Assembly (NCBI RefSeq): GCF_009796285.1
Contig: NZ_CP047020.1
Coordinates: 7,688,001-7,752,000, forward strand
From: Streptomyces broussonetiae
Lineage (GTDB): Bacteria; Actinomycetota; Actinomycetes; Streptomycetales; Streptomycetaceae
Reading direction: 5' to 3'
Length of the DNA stretch: 64,000 nt
The notes beneath the pieces were generated by a model, which searched no databases, was not told the origin of the DNA, and worked only from the letters and a program-made list of their open reading frames with translations. Shown here in pieces: positions 43,609 to 53,134 of the stretch. The position numbers were made by a program, and so were the translations under genes. Within the stretch, counting starts at the first letter, position 1. Each line of letters starts with the position of its first letter.

Positions 43609-44463
43609 CTACAGGTGAGAGTCGGCGCGTAGAGCGTCCAGCTTCTCGGCGTCATCGGTTCCGGCAACGGCCGTGTAGGCGACGATACGGAGATCCGAGC
43701 CGGGGACCATGAGGACGTCGAGGTCGAGGGTCAGGTCGCCGACCTTGGGATGTTCGATTGTCTTGCGGTCGCCGGTGTGGAGGCCGGCAGTGCCGTTGGA
43801 CCACAGGTGGGCGAAGCGGGGGCTGGTGTGGAGCAACCGGTCGACGAGCGAGGTGAGGCGGGCGTCGTCGGGGTAGGCCGCTGCCGTGACCCGCAGATCG
43901 GCGACGAGGGCCTCCTCCTCGTCCTCGTCGCCCGCCCAGGACCGTACTGGCCAGGCGGCAATCGAATCGACTCGGCGACCGTCGCTGGAGCGGAACATCC
44001 CGGCGACGAGATTGCCCTGGTCCCAGCCGTAGGTAAGGGGGTCACCGATGGCGGCGGTCCACATCCGGTTCCAGCTGACCAGCGTCCAGTCGGCGGCGTA
44101 GACCGCGACAGGCGCGTCGCCCATGTGCCGGACGAGCCGGTGGACGCTCGACGGCACGTGCAGTGACACGTCGCCGTTGGATGGCGGCGCGAGATGGGCA
44201 CAGCGGAACAGGTGGTCACGCTCGGAGGTGCCCAGGTGCAGGGCTCTGGCCAGGGCGGTGACGACCTGGGCGGAGGGATTGCGGGCGCGGCCCTGTTCGA
44301 GCCGCACCACGTAGTCGACCGACAGGCCGGCCAGGCCGGCGAGTTCCTCGCGGCGCAGACCGGGAATCCGCCGGTGGGCGTCGGATTCCAGCCCGCCCGC
44401 CAAGGGCGAGAAGCGCTCCCGCCAGCCTCGCAGGGCGATGCCGAAGTTGTTCGTCATGGCCAT
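43609..44463 (-). CDS. XRE-family regulator with MmyB-like ligand domain
   Basis: 284 residues from the ATG at 44463; the ATG at 44457 is equally possible and neither has a strong ribosome binding site. The N-terminal HTH is RIPGLRREELAGLAGLSVDY with VVRLEQGRARNPSAQVV. The C-terminal MmyB-type domain begins near residue 100 (DAPVAVYAADWTLVSWN) and binds small ligands such as fatty acids in related proteins. Such regulators often control a neighbouring reductase or hydrolase gene; the CocE-type pseudogene is next, in the same direction. Confidence 0.88.
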   Translation of the reverse strand: MAMTNNFGIALRGWRERFSPLAGGLESDAHRRIPGLRREELAGLAGLSVDYVVRLEQGRARNPSAQVVTALARALHLGTSERDHLFRCAHLAPPSNGDVSLHVPSSVHRLVRHMGDAPVAVYAADWTLVSWNRMWTAAIGDPLTYGWDQGNLVAGMFRSSDGRRVDSIAAWPVRSWAGDEDEEEALVADLRVTAAAYPDDARLTSLVDRLLHTSPRFAHLWSNGTAGLHTGDRKTIEHPKVGDLTLDLDVLMVPGSDLRIVAYTAVAGTDDAEKLDALRADSHL

Positions 44464-44528
44464 GCGGTCATCATCGTTCAGGTGCCCCGCCCGCAGCAGT
44501 CCTCCTTTCCCACATCTGGGCAAAACCG

Positions 44529-46154
44529 TCAGGGGCGCGGGCGCTCGTGCAGGTGCAGCGCCGAGGGGCGCAGCCGGTCGTGGTGGTAGGTGTCGGTGCC
44601 GGCCTTCTGGCCGTAGAAGTGGGTCATGGGAGCGTCGGTGATCAGCGAGTCCTGGTTCGTGATCTCCAGGCGGATGCGGTCGCCCTCGCGGGCCAGGAAC
44701 GACAGGGGGAGCAGTTCGATGTGGAGTTCGTAGACCTTGCCGGGCTCCAGCGGATCCACGCCGTTGTGCAGGTGGAACGGACGCATGTCACTGGTGAGTT
44801 CGGGGTCCTCGGCGCGGTGGGAGGCACGTAGCCAGCCCTGGCTGACCTTGATCGGCAGCTTCGCGCCGGAGTTGCTGGGGATGAGGGAGACCTTGACGAT
44901 GACGTCCATGTCGGTCTGGTCCGTGGAGGCGTGCAGGGTCAGCGTGGCATGGCCGGTGAACTCGCGGTCCTTGTCCATGGGAGCGGTGGTGAAGGTGTTG
45001 ACCCGCGCGACGTGGTCGGGGACGCCGTGCTTGTCGAAGACCGTGACGCCGGCCATCCACTCGGGATCCGGGTAGGACCAGGAGGTGGACGCCTCGTCCG
45101 CCACCGGCTTGGTCTCGGTGAGCGTTCCGTCGTTGAGGGAGTCGACGGCGCCGCTGTGCTCCCCGGCGAGGTAGAAGGTGCTGGTGCGCACGTCCGGTGG
45201 CGGCCAGGAGGGCGCCGAGTGGTAGGCGTCCTCGCCGTTGACGTAGAAACGGATGTTGGGCTTTTCCATCACGCCGTTGTCGGTGCCCTTGAGGTGGTGG
45301 TCGTACCAGGGGAGCAACTCAGTGCGGTGGAAGTCCTCGTCGAAGTAGTACCTCTGCGCGGCGGCGAAGCTGCCGGGGTGCGTGACCAGCAGCTTCTTGG
45401 GCCCCCGTACGCGCTCGAAGCCGTAGAAGTTGCCACGCAGGTGCAGCGCCGCCTTTCCCCACACGCCGATGGAGAACACGGGGATGTCGATCTGTGGCAA
45501 CTCCCAGAACGGCGAGCGCCGACGATGCCATTCGTCGTCCACGGGGTGGGAGAGGATGTCGTAGACGAAGTCCTGCTTGCCGCCGACGCGGAAGCCGATG
45601 CCCTCGATCTCGTGCTGGACCAGCACCGAGCCGAACAGCCAGGTGCTCAGGAAGCCCTGGATCGGGATGCCCCCGTGGTACATCCAGTCGCGGTACATGT
45701 CGGTGGCGCCGTCGTAGGCGACGATCGTCCTCAGATGCGGCGGGCGGGTGCGCGCGGCGTTCCACTGGCTCCAGCAGTAGTGGGACATGCCGATCATGCC
45801 GATCGCACCGGTCGACCACGGCTCGGCAGCGACGTGCTCGATCATGTCGTGGATGGCCTCGCCCTCGCCGCGGGAGACCGGGTCCCAAGTGCCCTCGGAG
45901 CGGCCGGTTCCGGGTACGTCCATCACGACGTAGGCGTAGCCGTTGTTGAGGTAGAGCTGTATGGGCCCGTATTCGATGAACGGGAACACCGGGTGTGCCG
46001 GCAGGTGGCGCAGCGCCTTCTGTTACGGGGAGGCGCCGAGAACGACCGGGAACGGCCCCTCGCTGTCGGCGGGGAGGTAGACATCGGCGCGGACGAGATC
46101 TCCCGCGCGGGTGCGGACCTCGGTCTCGAAGGGGGCTGTGTTCACGTCGACCAT
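44529..46154 (-). pseudogene. CocE/NonD-family hydrolase with an internal TAA stop
   Basis: Start ATG at 46154 (GGAGAAGAA upstream). Codon 44 is TAA (46023-46025) in the context GASP-stop-QKALRHLP, where a Tyr codon is expected. The frame then continues unbroken for about 498 residues to 44529. The remainder has the CocE alpha/beta hydrolase core with VVMDVPGTGRSEG, the nucleophile in GMIGMSHYCWSQW, and the C-terminal jelly-roll domain (TLTLHASTDQTDMDV). A single base change explains the stop. A GTG at 45989 could restart translation, but would lose the N-terminal strand and part of the oxyanion region. Confidence 0.85.
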
Positions 46155-46200
46155 AACGGTTCTTCTCCAAGCCTTTCCGGAGTGCGGAAGACAGTCGCGG

Positions 46201-47139
46201 TCACGACGGGAGCGAGCTGACCGGCGCAGCCTCGTTGGGGCTCTTGGTGGTGGCCCAGTGGGCCCGGACGAAGGCGGCGGCGGACCGCAGTGCCTCGTCG
46301 GCCTCATCGAGCATCACGGCGAACGACTGGAAGACGTGCGGGACTTGGGGCCAGACCTGGAGTTCGACATGAACGTCGTGCTCGGCAGCGCGGGAGGCCA
46401 GTCGTACGGCGTCGTCCAGGAGGATCTCGTGCGAGCCCACCTGGATGAGCAGCGGTGGCAGGCCCGTCAGGTCGGCGAAGACAGGACTGGCCAGTGGCTC
46501 AGGGCCGGCCGCTCGCCCGAGGTAGTCGCGGGCGCGGGTGCGCAGTGCCTGCGGGGTCAGTGCGGGGTCGAGGTGGGCCTTGCCGGTCGCGCTGGCGCCG
46601 GACACCGTGAGGTCGGCCCACGGCGAGAACACCGTGGCGGACGAGGGCCGGGCCAGGCTCGCGTCCCTGAGGGCGACCAGCGTCGCGACGGTCAGACCGC
46701 CGCCGGCGGATTCGCCGACAAAGGCGATCCGGTCGCTGGGGATGCCCTGGTCGAGCAGCGCGCCGTACGCGGCCACGGCGTCGTCTACGGCCGCGGGAAA
46801 CGGGTTCTCGGGAGCCAGCCGGTAGTCGACGCAGACGGCACGGGCGCTGCAGCGCCGGGACACGTCGGCGGCCAGGCCCGCCGCGTCGGCCGCCGAACCG
46901 ATGGCATACGCGCCGCCGTGGAAGTACAGCAGCACGTCGGCCGCATCGCTTTCGGGAGTGTCGACGGTGACGACGGGGATGCTGCCGAGCTGCCCGGGGG
47001 TGGTCGTGACATCGGGAGGCAGTGGAATCGAGGTCATCATCTCGTGGAAGACGGCGCGTGCTTCGGCCACGTCGCCTCCGACGTCGAGCGGAGCGTGCCG
47101 AAGCATCTCGTCGAGGTCGCGGCGTTGCTGCCCGGACAT
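46201..47139 (-). CDS. HSL-type alpha/beta hydrolase (esterase)
   Basis: 312 residues from the ATG at 47139. Hormone-sensitive-lipase family: oxyanion motif YFHGGAYAIGS, nucleophile in FVGESAGGGLTVA, acid Asp near LIQVGSHEILLDDA and His in VPHVFQSFAV. It should hydrolyse short acyl esters in the cytoplasm. It is 46 bp upstream of the CocE-type gene in the same direction and downstream of the cupin gene, so a hydrolase operon is likely. The open frame upstream of 47139 is antisense-like and was not used. Confidence 0.9.
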   Translation of the reverse strand: MSGQQRRDLDEMLRHAPLDVGGDVAEARAVFHEMMTSIPLPPDVTTTPGQLGSIPVVTVDTPESDAADVLLYFHGGAYAIGSAADAAGLAADVSRRCSARAVCVDYRLAPENPFPAAVDDAVAAYGALLDQGIPSDRIAFVGESAGGGLTVATLVALRDASLARPSSATVFSPWADLTVSGASATGKAHLDPALTPQALRTRARDYLGRAAGPEPLASPVFADLTGLPPLLIQVGSHEILLDDAVRLASRAAEHDVHVELQVWPQVPHVFQSFAVMLDEADEALRSAAAFVRAHWATTKSPNEAAPVSSLPS

Positions 47140-47204
47140 GGCTGTGCCTTTCGTGCGGTTCGTACGGGATGGGCGCTTGGTTGGAGCGGTCGGTGTGCCG
47201 GCAC

Positions 47205-47672
47205 TCAGCGCGGCGGGCCGAGGATGATCTGGCCGTACAGATCGGCGGCCTCCGCCATCAGGTCCGTGGAGATCTCGAACCCCTCGGGCCGGGCGGTCGA
47301 CATGTCGCGCCCGGCGTGCCGGAACATGCCCTCGATGCCGCCGGGAGTGCAGATCATCAGCAGGTCCGCGGTGTCGGAGGTGATCCGGTAGCCGTGGGGG
47401 ACGTTCTTGGGCAGGTAGACGATGCCGCCCTCCGACAGCTCCATCTCCCGGTCGTCCGACCACAGCAGCGCGGTGCCCTTGATCAGCATGAAGATCTCGT
47501 CCTCACGGGTGTGCATGTGGTAGGGCGGTGCCTCACCCTTGGCGACGCTGAACCGTCCGACGGTCAGCTGTCCGTCAGTGGCCGCGCTGTCCAGGAGCAC
47601 GGCGAACTGACCGCCGTCGAGCCATTCGAGCTTCTGCTGCTGATCAGGCTGCGCGAGGTAGGTCATGCTCAC
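47205..47672 (-). CDS. Cupin-domain protein
   Basis: 155 residues from the GTG at 47672, chosen because it overlaps the upstream stop (GTGA). A single cupin barrel: metal motif 1 PPYHMHTREDEIFMLIKG and motif 2 around GGIVYLPKNVPHGYRI. The histidines and glutamate that bind metal in related dioxygenases or isomerases are present. Substrate unknown. It heads the cupin-esterase-CocE run. Confidence 0.88.
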   Translation of the reverse strand: MSMTYLAQPDQQQKLEWLDGGQFAVLLDSAATDGQLTVGRFSVAKGEAPPYHMHTREDEIFMLIKGTALLWSDDREMELSEGGIVYLPKNVPHGYRITSDTADLLMICTPGGIEGMFRHAGRDMSTARPEGFEISTDLMAEAADLYGQIILGPPR

Positions 47673-48114
47673 GACGATGTCCGTTCTGTGCAGTCGGCGG
47701 GTGCCGGGCCGCCCTCACCCGTGAGGATGAGCGCGACGACAGGGATCACCCGATGCGTCTTGCGCTGGTAACCGGAGAAACCGGGATAGCGGCGGGCCTG
47801 CTCCGCGAACGCGGCGTCGTGCTCGGCGCCGCGCAGCTCCACGGCCCATGCGGCGACCACGTCGTCGCCCACCTCGACGCGCGAGCGGGTTGTGGCACCA
47901 GTCCGGATTGCGATCGGAGCCCGCCTCGGAGGCGAAGACCAGATAGCGGTCATGATCGGCCAGGTACATCACCGGACTCACCCGGGCCGCGGCCGAGCGT
48001 GCTCCTACGGTTTGCAGCAGTAACACCGGGCCCGGCGAAACCCCCGCTCAGCCGCCCGTGATGCGCACGGAACTCCTCGATATTGCGTGCGTTGAAAGCG
48101 GTGGTATCAGCCAT
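47669..48114 (-). pseudogene. F420-dependent nitroreductase-like (DUF385) gene with frameshifts
   Basis: Start ATG at 48114 (GGAGAAG upstream). Three frames are needed: ADTTAFNARNIEEFRAHHG, then VLLLQTVGARSAAARVSPVM with LADHDRYLVFASEAGSDRNP, then RVEVGDDVVAAWAVELRG and YPGFSGYQRKTHRVIPVVAL. Together they match the deazaflavin-dependent nitroreductase family, including the RxNPDW region. One shift is near 48,020; the other, near 47,885, also deletes several codons. Not functional as read. Confidence 0.8.
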
Positions 48115-48914
48115 CACTTCTCCGGTGCGAGACGAGGTCGGGTGGCCTGACGGACGGGCGGTGTGCTCTGCCCATGCCACCTCGGGCCCGGACGGCCGTG
48201 GCCGGCGACCTTCGGCGGGTCGCCTCCCACGAGTGATGATGCGCTTCCGGAAGCGGCCACCGCCAGAGGCGTGGATAGGACCAGCAGTACCACCGTCTGC
48301 TGGTGGTCGATTGCTCGGTTGGTTCCCGGTTGGTCCTCGAATAATCCGAGGAGAAAGTCCTGACTTGACTTCAGGAGAGCCTGCGACGTCAGCGGACGGG
48401 GCTGCGTGCAGGGATGGGTTGTGGCTGCCGCCAGGCTCGGCGGCGGACGCGCAGAAGCCGTTCCGGAAGGTGCGTTTGCCGGGGCGGCCGCGCCCGTCGT
48501 ACCGCCGGGCGCCGTCGGAGCCGCGGCGCCGCCCTTCCGCTTGCGGCGTGGGGCGGGGAGCGTGAGCGCGTCGGCGGTCAGGCGGGGCAGCGTAGAGCAG
48601 GGTTGCCTGAGGAAGCCCTGGACGCGGGCGGCCTCCGTGCGGAGCCGTTGTTCGGAGCAGCCGTGGAGGAGGGGGTAGGTCAGTGAGGTCGCCGGGTCCT
48701 TGTAGTCAGGCTCGGAGAGGGGGGCAGCACATCGCATGGGCGAGATCGAGGTACGCCAGCTTCACTGGTCGGCGGCGAGTGTGTCGCTTTTTGCCCATCG
48801 ATAGCAAACAGCTGTCGGATATCGCTCAAACTGACGGTCCAAGGGTGGCATACCGGTGGACGAGTGCTTGCCTCGTGTCGAAGGAACAGCAGGCAAGACG
48901 CAAGGGACAGCAGC
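48115..48914. other. Gene-poor interval
   Basis: 800 bp between a leftward pseudogene and a rightward hydrolase gene. Long open frames are low complexity (Arg/Pro/Ala) with no recognisable domain on either strand. Promoters for the flanking genes are expected at the ends; a less GC-rich stretch at 48,780-48,835 fits the rightward promoter. I see no repeats or RNA genes. Confidence 0.35.
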
Positions 48915-49739
48915 ATGAGCACTCGGAACGTGCAAGGTATTTCTCTCTACTACGAGAGCCACGGGGACCCGGAGGCCGCGCCGGTTCTGCTCGTCTCCGG
49001 TCTGGGTGGGGTGGGCGCGAGCTGGGGGACGCAGATCGCCCGCTTCACCGAGAAGTACCACGTGATCCTGCCGGATCAGCGGGGCACAGGGCGTACAACC
49101 CGGGCCCTCGACGGCCACACCACTCGGCAGCTCGCGGCCGACATGGCCTCGCTCGTCGAGGAACTCGACGTCGGCCCGGTCCATGTCGTTGGCGCGTCGA
49201 CGGGCGGCGCCATCGCGCAGTACATGGCGCTGGAACACCCGAGGCTTGTGCGCTCGCTGACGTTGAGTTCGACGTTCGCGCGCTTCGACGCCTTCACCAG
49301 GCGTGAGTTCGAGGTGCGGCGTAAGCTCGCCGCCGAGTGGGACAGGCATGAACTGCTGTCCGCCTACTCACTGTTCTTGTTCGGGCCGCGGTACGCCCGT
49401 GAGCACCCCGAGGCCGTCGTGGAGTGGATCGACCGCGCAGCCGCGCTCCCGGCCCACCCCGACGACCGGCGGATCGGCCTGGCGCGGATCGACATGATCG
49501 CGGCACACGACACGTTCGCACGGCTCCGCGAGATCGCCCAGCCGACACTGGTTCTGTGCGGCGAGCACAACTTCTGCACGCCGCTTCCGCTGTCGGAGGA
49601 GCTCGTGCACGGCATCCCGGACGCCACGCTGGCCGTCTTCGAGGATGCGGGCGAGCTCATCGAACTGGAGCAGCCGGAGAGGTTCTTCACAGAGGTGAGC
49701 GGCTTCATCGACGGGCTGCGCGACCCGGACCGGGGTTGA
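48915..49739 (+). CDS. Alpha/beta hydrolase-fold protein lacking the usual catalytic His
   Basis: 274 residues, ATG at 48915. The fold is clear: LLVSGLGGVGASWG near residue 25, the strand-turn VILPDQRGTGRT, nucleophile elbow VGASTGGAIAQYM and acid-loop LVLCGEHNFCTPL. Where family members have GH before the final helix, this protein reads FEDAGELIELEQPERFF, that is GAG (Glu) instead of a His codon. It may be a non-hydrolytic family member or an inactive copy. It ends 11 bp before a second hydrolase gene, so they form an operon. Confidence 0.85.
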   Translation: MSTRNVQGISLYYESHGDPEAAPVLLVSGLGGVGASWGTQIARFTEKYHVILPDQRGTGRTTRALDGHTTRQLAADMASLVEELDVGPVHVVGASTGGAIAQYMALEHPRLVRSLTLSSTFARFDAFTRREFEVRRKLAAEWDRHELLSAYSLFLFGPRYAREHPEAVVEWIDRAAALPAHPDDRRIGLARIDMIAAHDTFARLREIAQPTLVLCGEHNFCTPLPLSEELVHGIPDATLAVFEDAGELIELEQPERFFTEVSGFIDGLRDPDRG

Positions 49740-49750
49740 GGTGTGTGGAG

Positions 49751-50569
49751 ATGAGACTCGAACTATCCGATGCCTCCATCTTCTACGACGACGCCGGCGA
49801 GGGCGAACCCGTGGTGTTCTTGCACGGTTCGCTGTGCGCCGACTGGCTCACCCCCATGGCGCGCGAGCTGACGGAGTTCCGACGCGTCGTCATCCACCGT
49901 GCCGGCTACGGCCGCAGCGAGGACCGCACGAGCGGGGCCGGCGTGTCCGCGCAGGCCGGCCACTGTGCCGCGGTTCTGACGGAGTTGGGGCTGCGGCGTG
50001 CCCACTTGGTGGGGCACTCCGCCGGGGCCGACATCGCACTGCACCTGGCCTACGCCCGACCGGACCTGGTCGTCTCGCTGGTCCTCCTGGAGCCCGCGCT
50101 GCCCCGGGCGGACGACGAGCCCGCGAGTCCGGCAATGCCGGCCGCGATCGCCGCGGCCAGGACCGGTGCATGGGAAGCGGCCTTCTACGCCTTTCTCACC
50201 GGGGTGTGCGGGCCGGGCGTACGCAGCCTGTTCGCGGAACGGCTGGGAGAGCAGGGGCTCGCCGAAGCTGTCGACAGCAGCCGTTACTTCTTCACCCGGG
50301 AATCGGCCGCGTTCGGCGGCTGGGAGTTCGGTGCACGGCAGATGAGCGCCGTGCAGGCGCCGACGCTGCTCGTCGTCGGAGGCGGGGGCGACCGGCTCGG
50401 CACGCCCCACCGGGCGCGAGCCGCCTCCATCGCCGCCCACCTTCCACACGCCGAGACGCTGGTCGTCGACGGCCTCACCCACGCCATGCCGTTGGAGGAT
50501 CCCGTGTTGATGGCTCGCATCGTCAGCGAGTTCGTCACGAGCCACCCGCTGTCCGACTCGACCGGTTGA
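49751..50569 (+). CDS. Alpha/beta hydrolase
   Basis: 272 residues, ATG at 49751 (GAGG about 8 nt upstream). Oxyanion region VVFLHGSLCADW, nucleophile in LVGHSAGADIALH, acid region LLVVGGGGDRLGT and His in VDGLTHAMPLEDP, so the triad is complete. Substrate cannot be inferred; esterases, haloperoxidase-like and epoxide hydrolases share this pattern. Second gene of a two-hydrolase operon. Its 3' end overlaps the end of the opposed AsnC-type pseudogene. Confidence 0.88.
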   Translation: MRLELSDASIFYDDAGEGEPVVFLHGSLCADWLTPMARELTEFRRVVIHRAGYGRSEDRTSGAGVSAQAGHCAAVLTELGLRRAHLVGHSAGADIALHLAYARPDLVVSLVLLEPALPRADDEPASPAMPAAIAAARTGAWEAAFYAFLTGVCGPGVRSLFAERLGEQGLAEAVDSSRYFFTRESAAFGGWEFGARQMSAVQAPTLLVVGGGGDRLGTPHRARAASIAAHLPHAETLVVDGLTHAMPLEDPVLMARIVSEFVTSHPLSDSTG

Positions 50570-51135
50570 AGCACCGCGTCACCGTAGCGGCAGGTCCGCG
50601 CGGTGACCCGGCTCGGGGCGACGCATGCCGGGACGCGCGTGTCGGCGGACGGGGGAAGAAGGCGACGGCGCCTTTGACCGGGCGCAAGGCCGTCACCGTC
50701 TCGACGTCCCGCACGCCGGGCAGTCGCCCCACGAATGACGTCAGGAATTGCCACAGCGCGGACGTGTCCGGCGTCGAGACGCCCGCGAACAGGTTGCTGG
50801 CCCCGGTGACCCCCGCTGCGAACGCCACCTCGGGACTGGCGGCGAGCGCGGTGCCCGCGGCGAGGAGTTCATCGATCCCATGGTGAGCCACAACATGGTG
50901 CGCACTGGCACGTCGAAGACGGCGAGGTCGACATCGACGTCGAAGTGCAGGACACCGGCGGCCCGAAACTCGTGCAGTCGACGGCGGACAGTGCTCGCCG
51001 ATGCGGCGCCGTGGCAGCCATCAGCTCGTCGATCGACGTTCGTCCGTCGGCTCGCAGCACCTCGAGCATGCGGCGGCTGGTCCCATCCATCTTCGGAGGC
51101 TGTCCGACCACGGGAGGAGCATGCCGGGCCACCAA
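50535..51135 (-). pseudogene. Lrp/AsnC-family regulator with two frameshifts
   Basis: Three frames together give one regulator: DGTSRRMLEVLRADGRTSID, then ASASTVRRRLHEFRAAGVLH with DVDLAVFDVPVRTMLWLTM, then HHGIDELLAAGTALAASPEV with LWQFLTSFVGRLPGVRDVET. These are the Lrp HTH and the AsnC ligand-binding (RAM) domain in the correct order. Shifts lie near 51,012 and 50,893. It may once have controlled the adjacent hydrolase operon. Not functional as read. Confidence 0.78.
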
Positions 51136-51164
51136 GGCCCGGACCCCAACGGGGTTTCCAGGAC

Positions 51165-51771
51165 CCGAACTTCTTCGAGTCCGACACGCACGCGGTTCCC
51201 TGGCCCCACCATGCGGTGTCCCGGGCGGCGAAGGTGGCGTTCACCAACTTCCGCACGGCGGCCCGCAGGTTGTCGACGGTGATGAAGTGCCGGCGCACGT
51301 GCCGCAGCGCCGCCTCGCTCTCACCATGCTCGCCGGTCGCCACGATGGCACGGATGCCCATGTTCGTACCGAGGGCGAACAGGGCCAAGAGGAGGCGTCG
51401 CTGGAGGACGGCGCGGTCGATGCGGTCGTACCCGGCGACCGAGGCGAACTCGTCGGTGAAACCGGCGTCGAAGTCGGCGTTCGTCAGCACGTCCAGGAGG
51501 TCGAGCACACCCCAGCGGCGCACCACCTCGTCCTTGAGCGCTGCTGGCCGGTGGGCCCGTCCAGCTTCGGCACGGAGATCCACGGCTCACCGTGCCGGGT
51601 GATCACCTTCACTCCGCCCGACGAGCCGTCCGCCAGCGCGGCCGTGAGCCGGTCCCGGCCGCTCGCCATCCGCTGCTTCAGATCCGTGATGAACTCCCGA
51701 ACGTTCAGCGGCTGACGGATCGCCGCGTAGTGCACGGTGCGGGTGGCCTCGAAGTCGCCGGGTAGATCGTC
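51165..51771 (-). pseudogene. Tn3-family transposase, middle-to-C-terminal part
   Basis: Reads DDLPGDFEATRTVHYAAIRQ, EFITDLKQRMASGRDRLTAA, then after a shift near 51,540 KDEVVRRWGVLDLLDVLTNA, LALFALGTNMGIRAIVAT and CVSDSKKFGSWK. This is the core of the DDE_Tnp_Tn3 domain, including the first catalytic Asp region. It starts at the residue where the fragment at 60531-60983 stops. The C-terminal third is missing. Confidence 0.78.
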
Positions 51772-52076
51772 CCACTGGCGAAGTGTCGCTATTCGAAAGT
51801 TGCGGTATTCCGTCAGACCAACATCGTAGATACCGACCGCGCCTCCGTAGCTGTTGTGGGCCGAGCAGGAGTGGCAGGAGTGGGTGATCGCCCGCGGGCG
51901 GGTCGATGCGGGGCTGGCTCCAGACGGCGGCAGCAGCACCGGTGTGGAGTTCACCCTGGATGTGAGAGGACGTTCTGAACCGCTTTACCCGGTTCGACCG
52001 CTGGCTTGTGTCAGGTGGGCTGGTGGCGCGGAGCGACGGGTTACCCGGGCGCCGCCAGGCGAACGAGGTCGACCCT
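51772..52076. other. Junction region with repeat R1
   Basis: 305 bp from the Tn3 break to the next gene. It contains R1 (51972-52036), an imperfect copy of R2 at 52732-52800. No gene supported. Confidence 0.4.
51972..52036 (+). repeat. Imperfect direct repeat R1
   Basis: Begins GTTCTGAACCGCT and ends CAGGTGGGCTGGTGGCGCGG plus AGCGA; R2 at 52732 begins GTTCTGATCCGCT and ends CAGGTGGGCTGATGGCGCGG plus AGCGA. The two flank the gene at 52077-52685. Confidence 0.5.
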
Positions 52077-52685
52077 ATGCTGACGGTCGTGCAGGTACTG
52101 GGCATGAGCAGTGAGGACGAGATGGTCGCCTGCTTCTTGAGCGGCGAGCTGTCCAGCCAGAGGTTCGGCCAGAACCTCCGGTCCCACCTGGCGGCAGCCG
52201 GGCAGGCCGAGCAGTTGCTGACGCATCCAGACCTCTCCGACGCTGGAGCGAACTTCGCACGTCGTGCTCTGCTCGCTGCGACGCGCGGGTACGGCGAGAA
52301 CCGCGACCTGTTCGAAAACTTCCCCACTGAGGTCACCTGGACCAGGGCACTCCTGTCCGCCGACGAGGCGGCCAGCGTGCGCTACCTCAAGTATTCCTAC
52401 TGGGTCGAACTGTCGGGTGGCAGCCGCCGGCCGACCGACGCGGCCGCACGCATCAAGGCAGGGCTGCGGGCGTTCGACGTGTCCAACGAACCGTTTGTCG
52501 ACGCAGCCCAGGCGCTCATCAGAGGCGAGCGGTTTCCTCCGCTCATCCTCGTCGGCGAGAAGCGGGACAATCTGGTCTGCCTTGAGGGCCACCTGCGCCT
52601 GACCGTCTACGCCATCGTTGGCTTCCCGACCGACATCGAGTGCCTGATCGGCACCGCGCCGACCATGGGACGCTGGGCGCAGTAG
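52077..52685 (+). CDS. Conserved-looking hypothetical protein
   Basis: 202 residues from the ATG at 52077 (GAGG 9 nt upstream). Soluble, alpha-helical, with AGANFARRALLAATRGYGEN and a C-terminal segment FPPLILVGEKRDNLVCLEGH followed by LRLTVYAIVGFP. That last part resembles ParB/sulfiredoxin-like folds, which carry a similar G-H-RR pattern, but I cannot assign a family. It stands alone, flanked by the R1 and R2 repeats. Confidence 0.65.
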   Translation: MLTVVQVLGMSSEDEMVACFLSGELSSQRFGQNLRSHLAAAGQAEQLLTHPDLSDAGANFARRALLAATRGYGENRDLFENFPTEVTWTRALLSADEAASVRYLKYSYWVELSGGSRRPTDAAARIKAGLRAFDVSNEPFVDAAQALIRGERFPPLILVGEKRDNLVCLEGHLRLTVYAIVGFPTDIECLIGTAPTMGRWAQ

Positions 52686-53134
52686 TCCAGTCACACCAAG
52701 CTCTCGGCGCACTAAATGAACCTTAGGAGAGGTTCTGATCCGCTCTTGGCCGATTCGGCTGTTGGCTCGGGTCATCAGGTGGGCTGATGGCGCGGAGCGA
52801 GTGATCCGGATCTCCTCGGCGGCCCTGCGTCTGTTCGGTGTAGAAACGGCCATGCAGTACGTCGCCGCCGCGTACCCGGACCTCCCGGCTCCCCCGCTGA
52901 TCGGCCCTCCCGGGAGTGTCCGAAGGCGACGTCGAGTCCCCACGCAAGCACGTCGCGTCGCGCGTGTTCTTCAGCGGTCTGGGTCGTTGGACGGATCATG
53001 CAGACCAAATGGGTGACGTGGCCAGCCAGTGGCCCCGGGTGTCATCAGCGCCCTGTCACAGGGTGCGGCCATAACGATCACCTCCCCTCCGTCCCCGCTG
53101 GGCCGGAATCTGCCCGCTTGGGAGTGGTGAATCG
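52686..53134. other. Intergenic region with repeat R2
   Basis: 449 bp. R2 lies at 52732-52800; an 84-codon frame beyond it (from 52762) reads LRLFGVETAMQYVAAAYPDL but has no recognisable family and is not called as a gene. The promoter of the prenyl synthase genes is expected before 53,135. Confidence 0.4.
52732..52800 (+). repeat. Imperfect direct repeat R2
   Basis: Pair of R1 (51972-52036); longest identical stretches are CAGGTGGGCTG and TGGCGCGGAGCGA. Confidence 0.5.

Noticed and set aside
48114..48737. 207-codon minus-strand frame in the gene-poor interval
   Set aside because: Composition is Ala/Pro/Thr low complexity, no ribosome binding site and no recognisable family.
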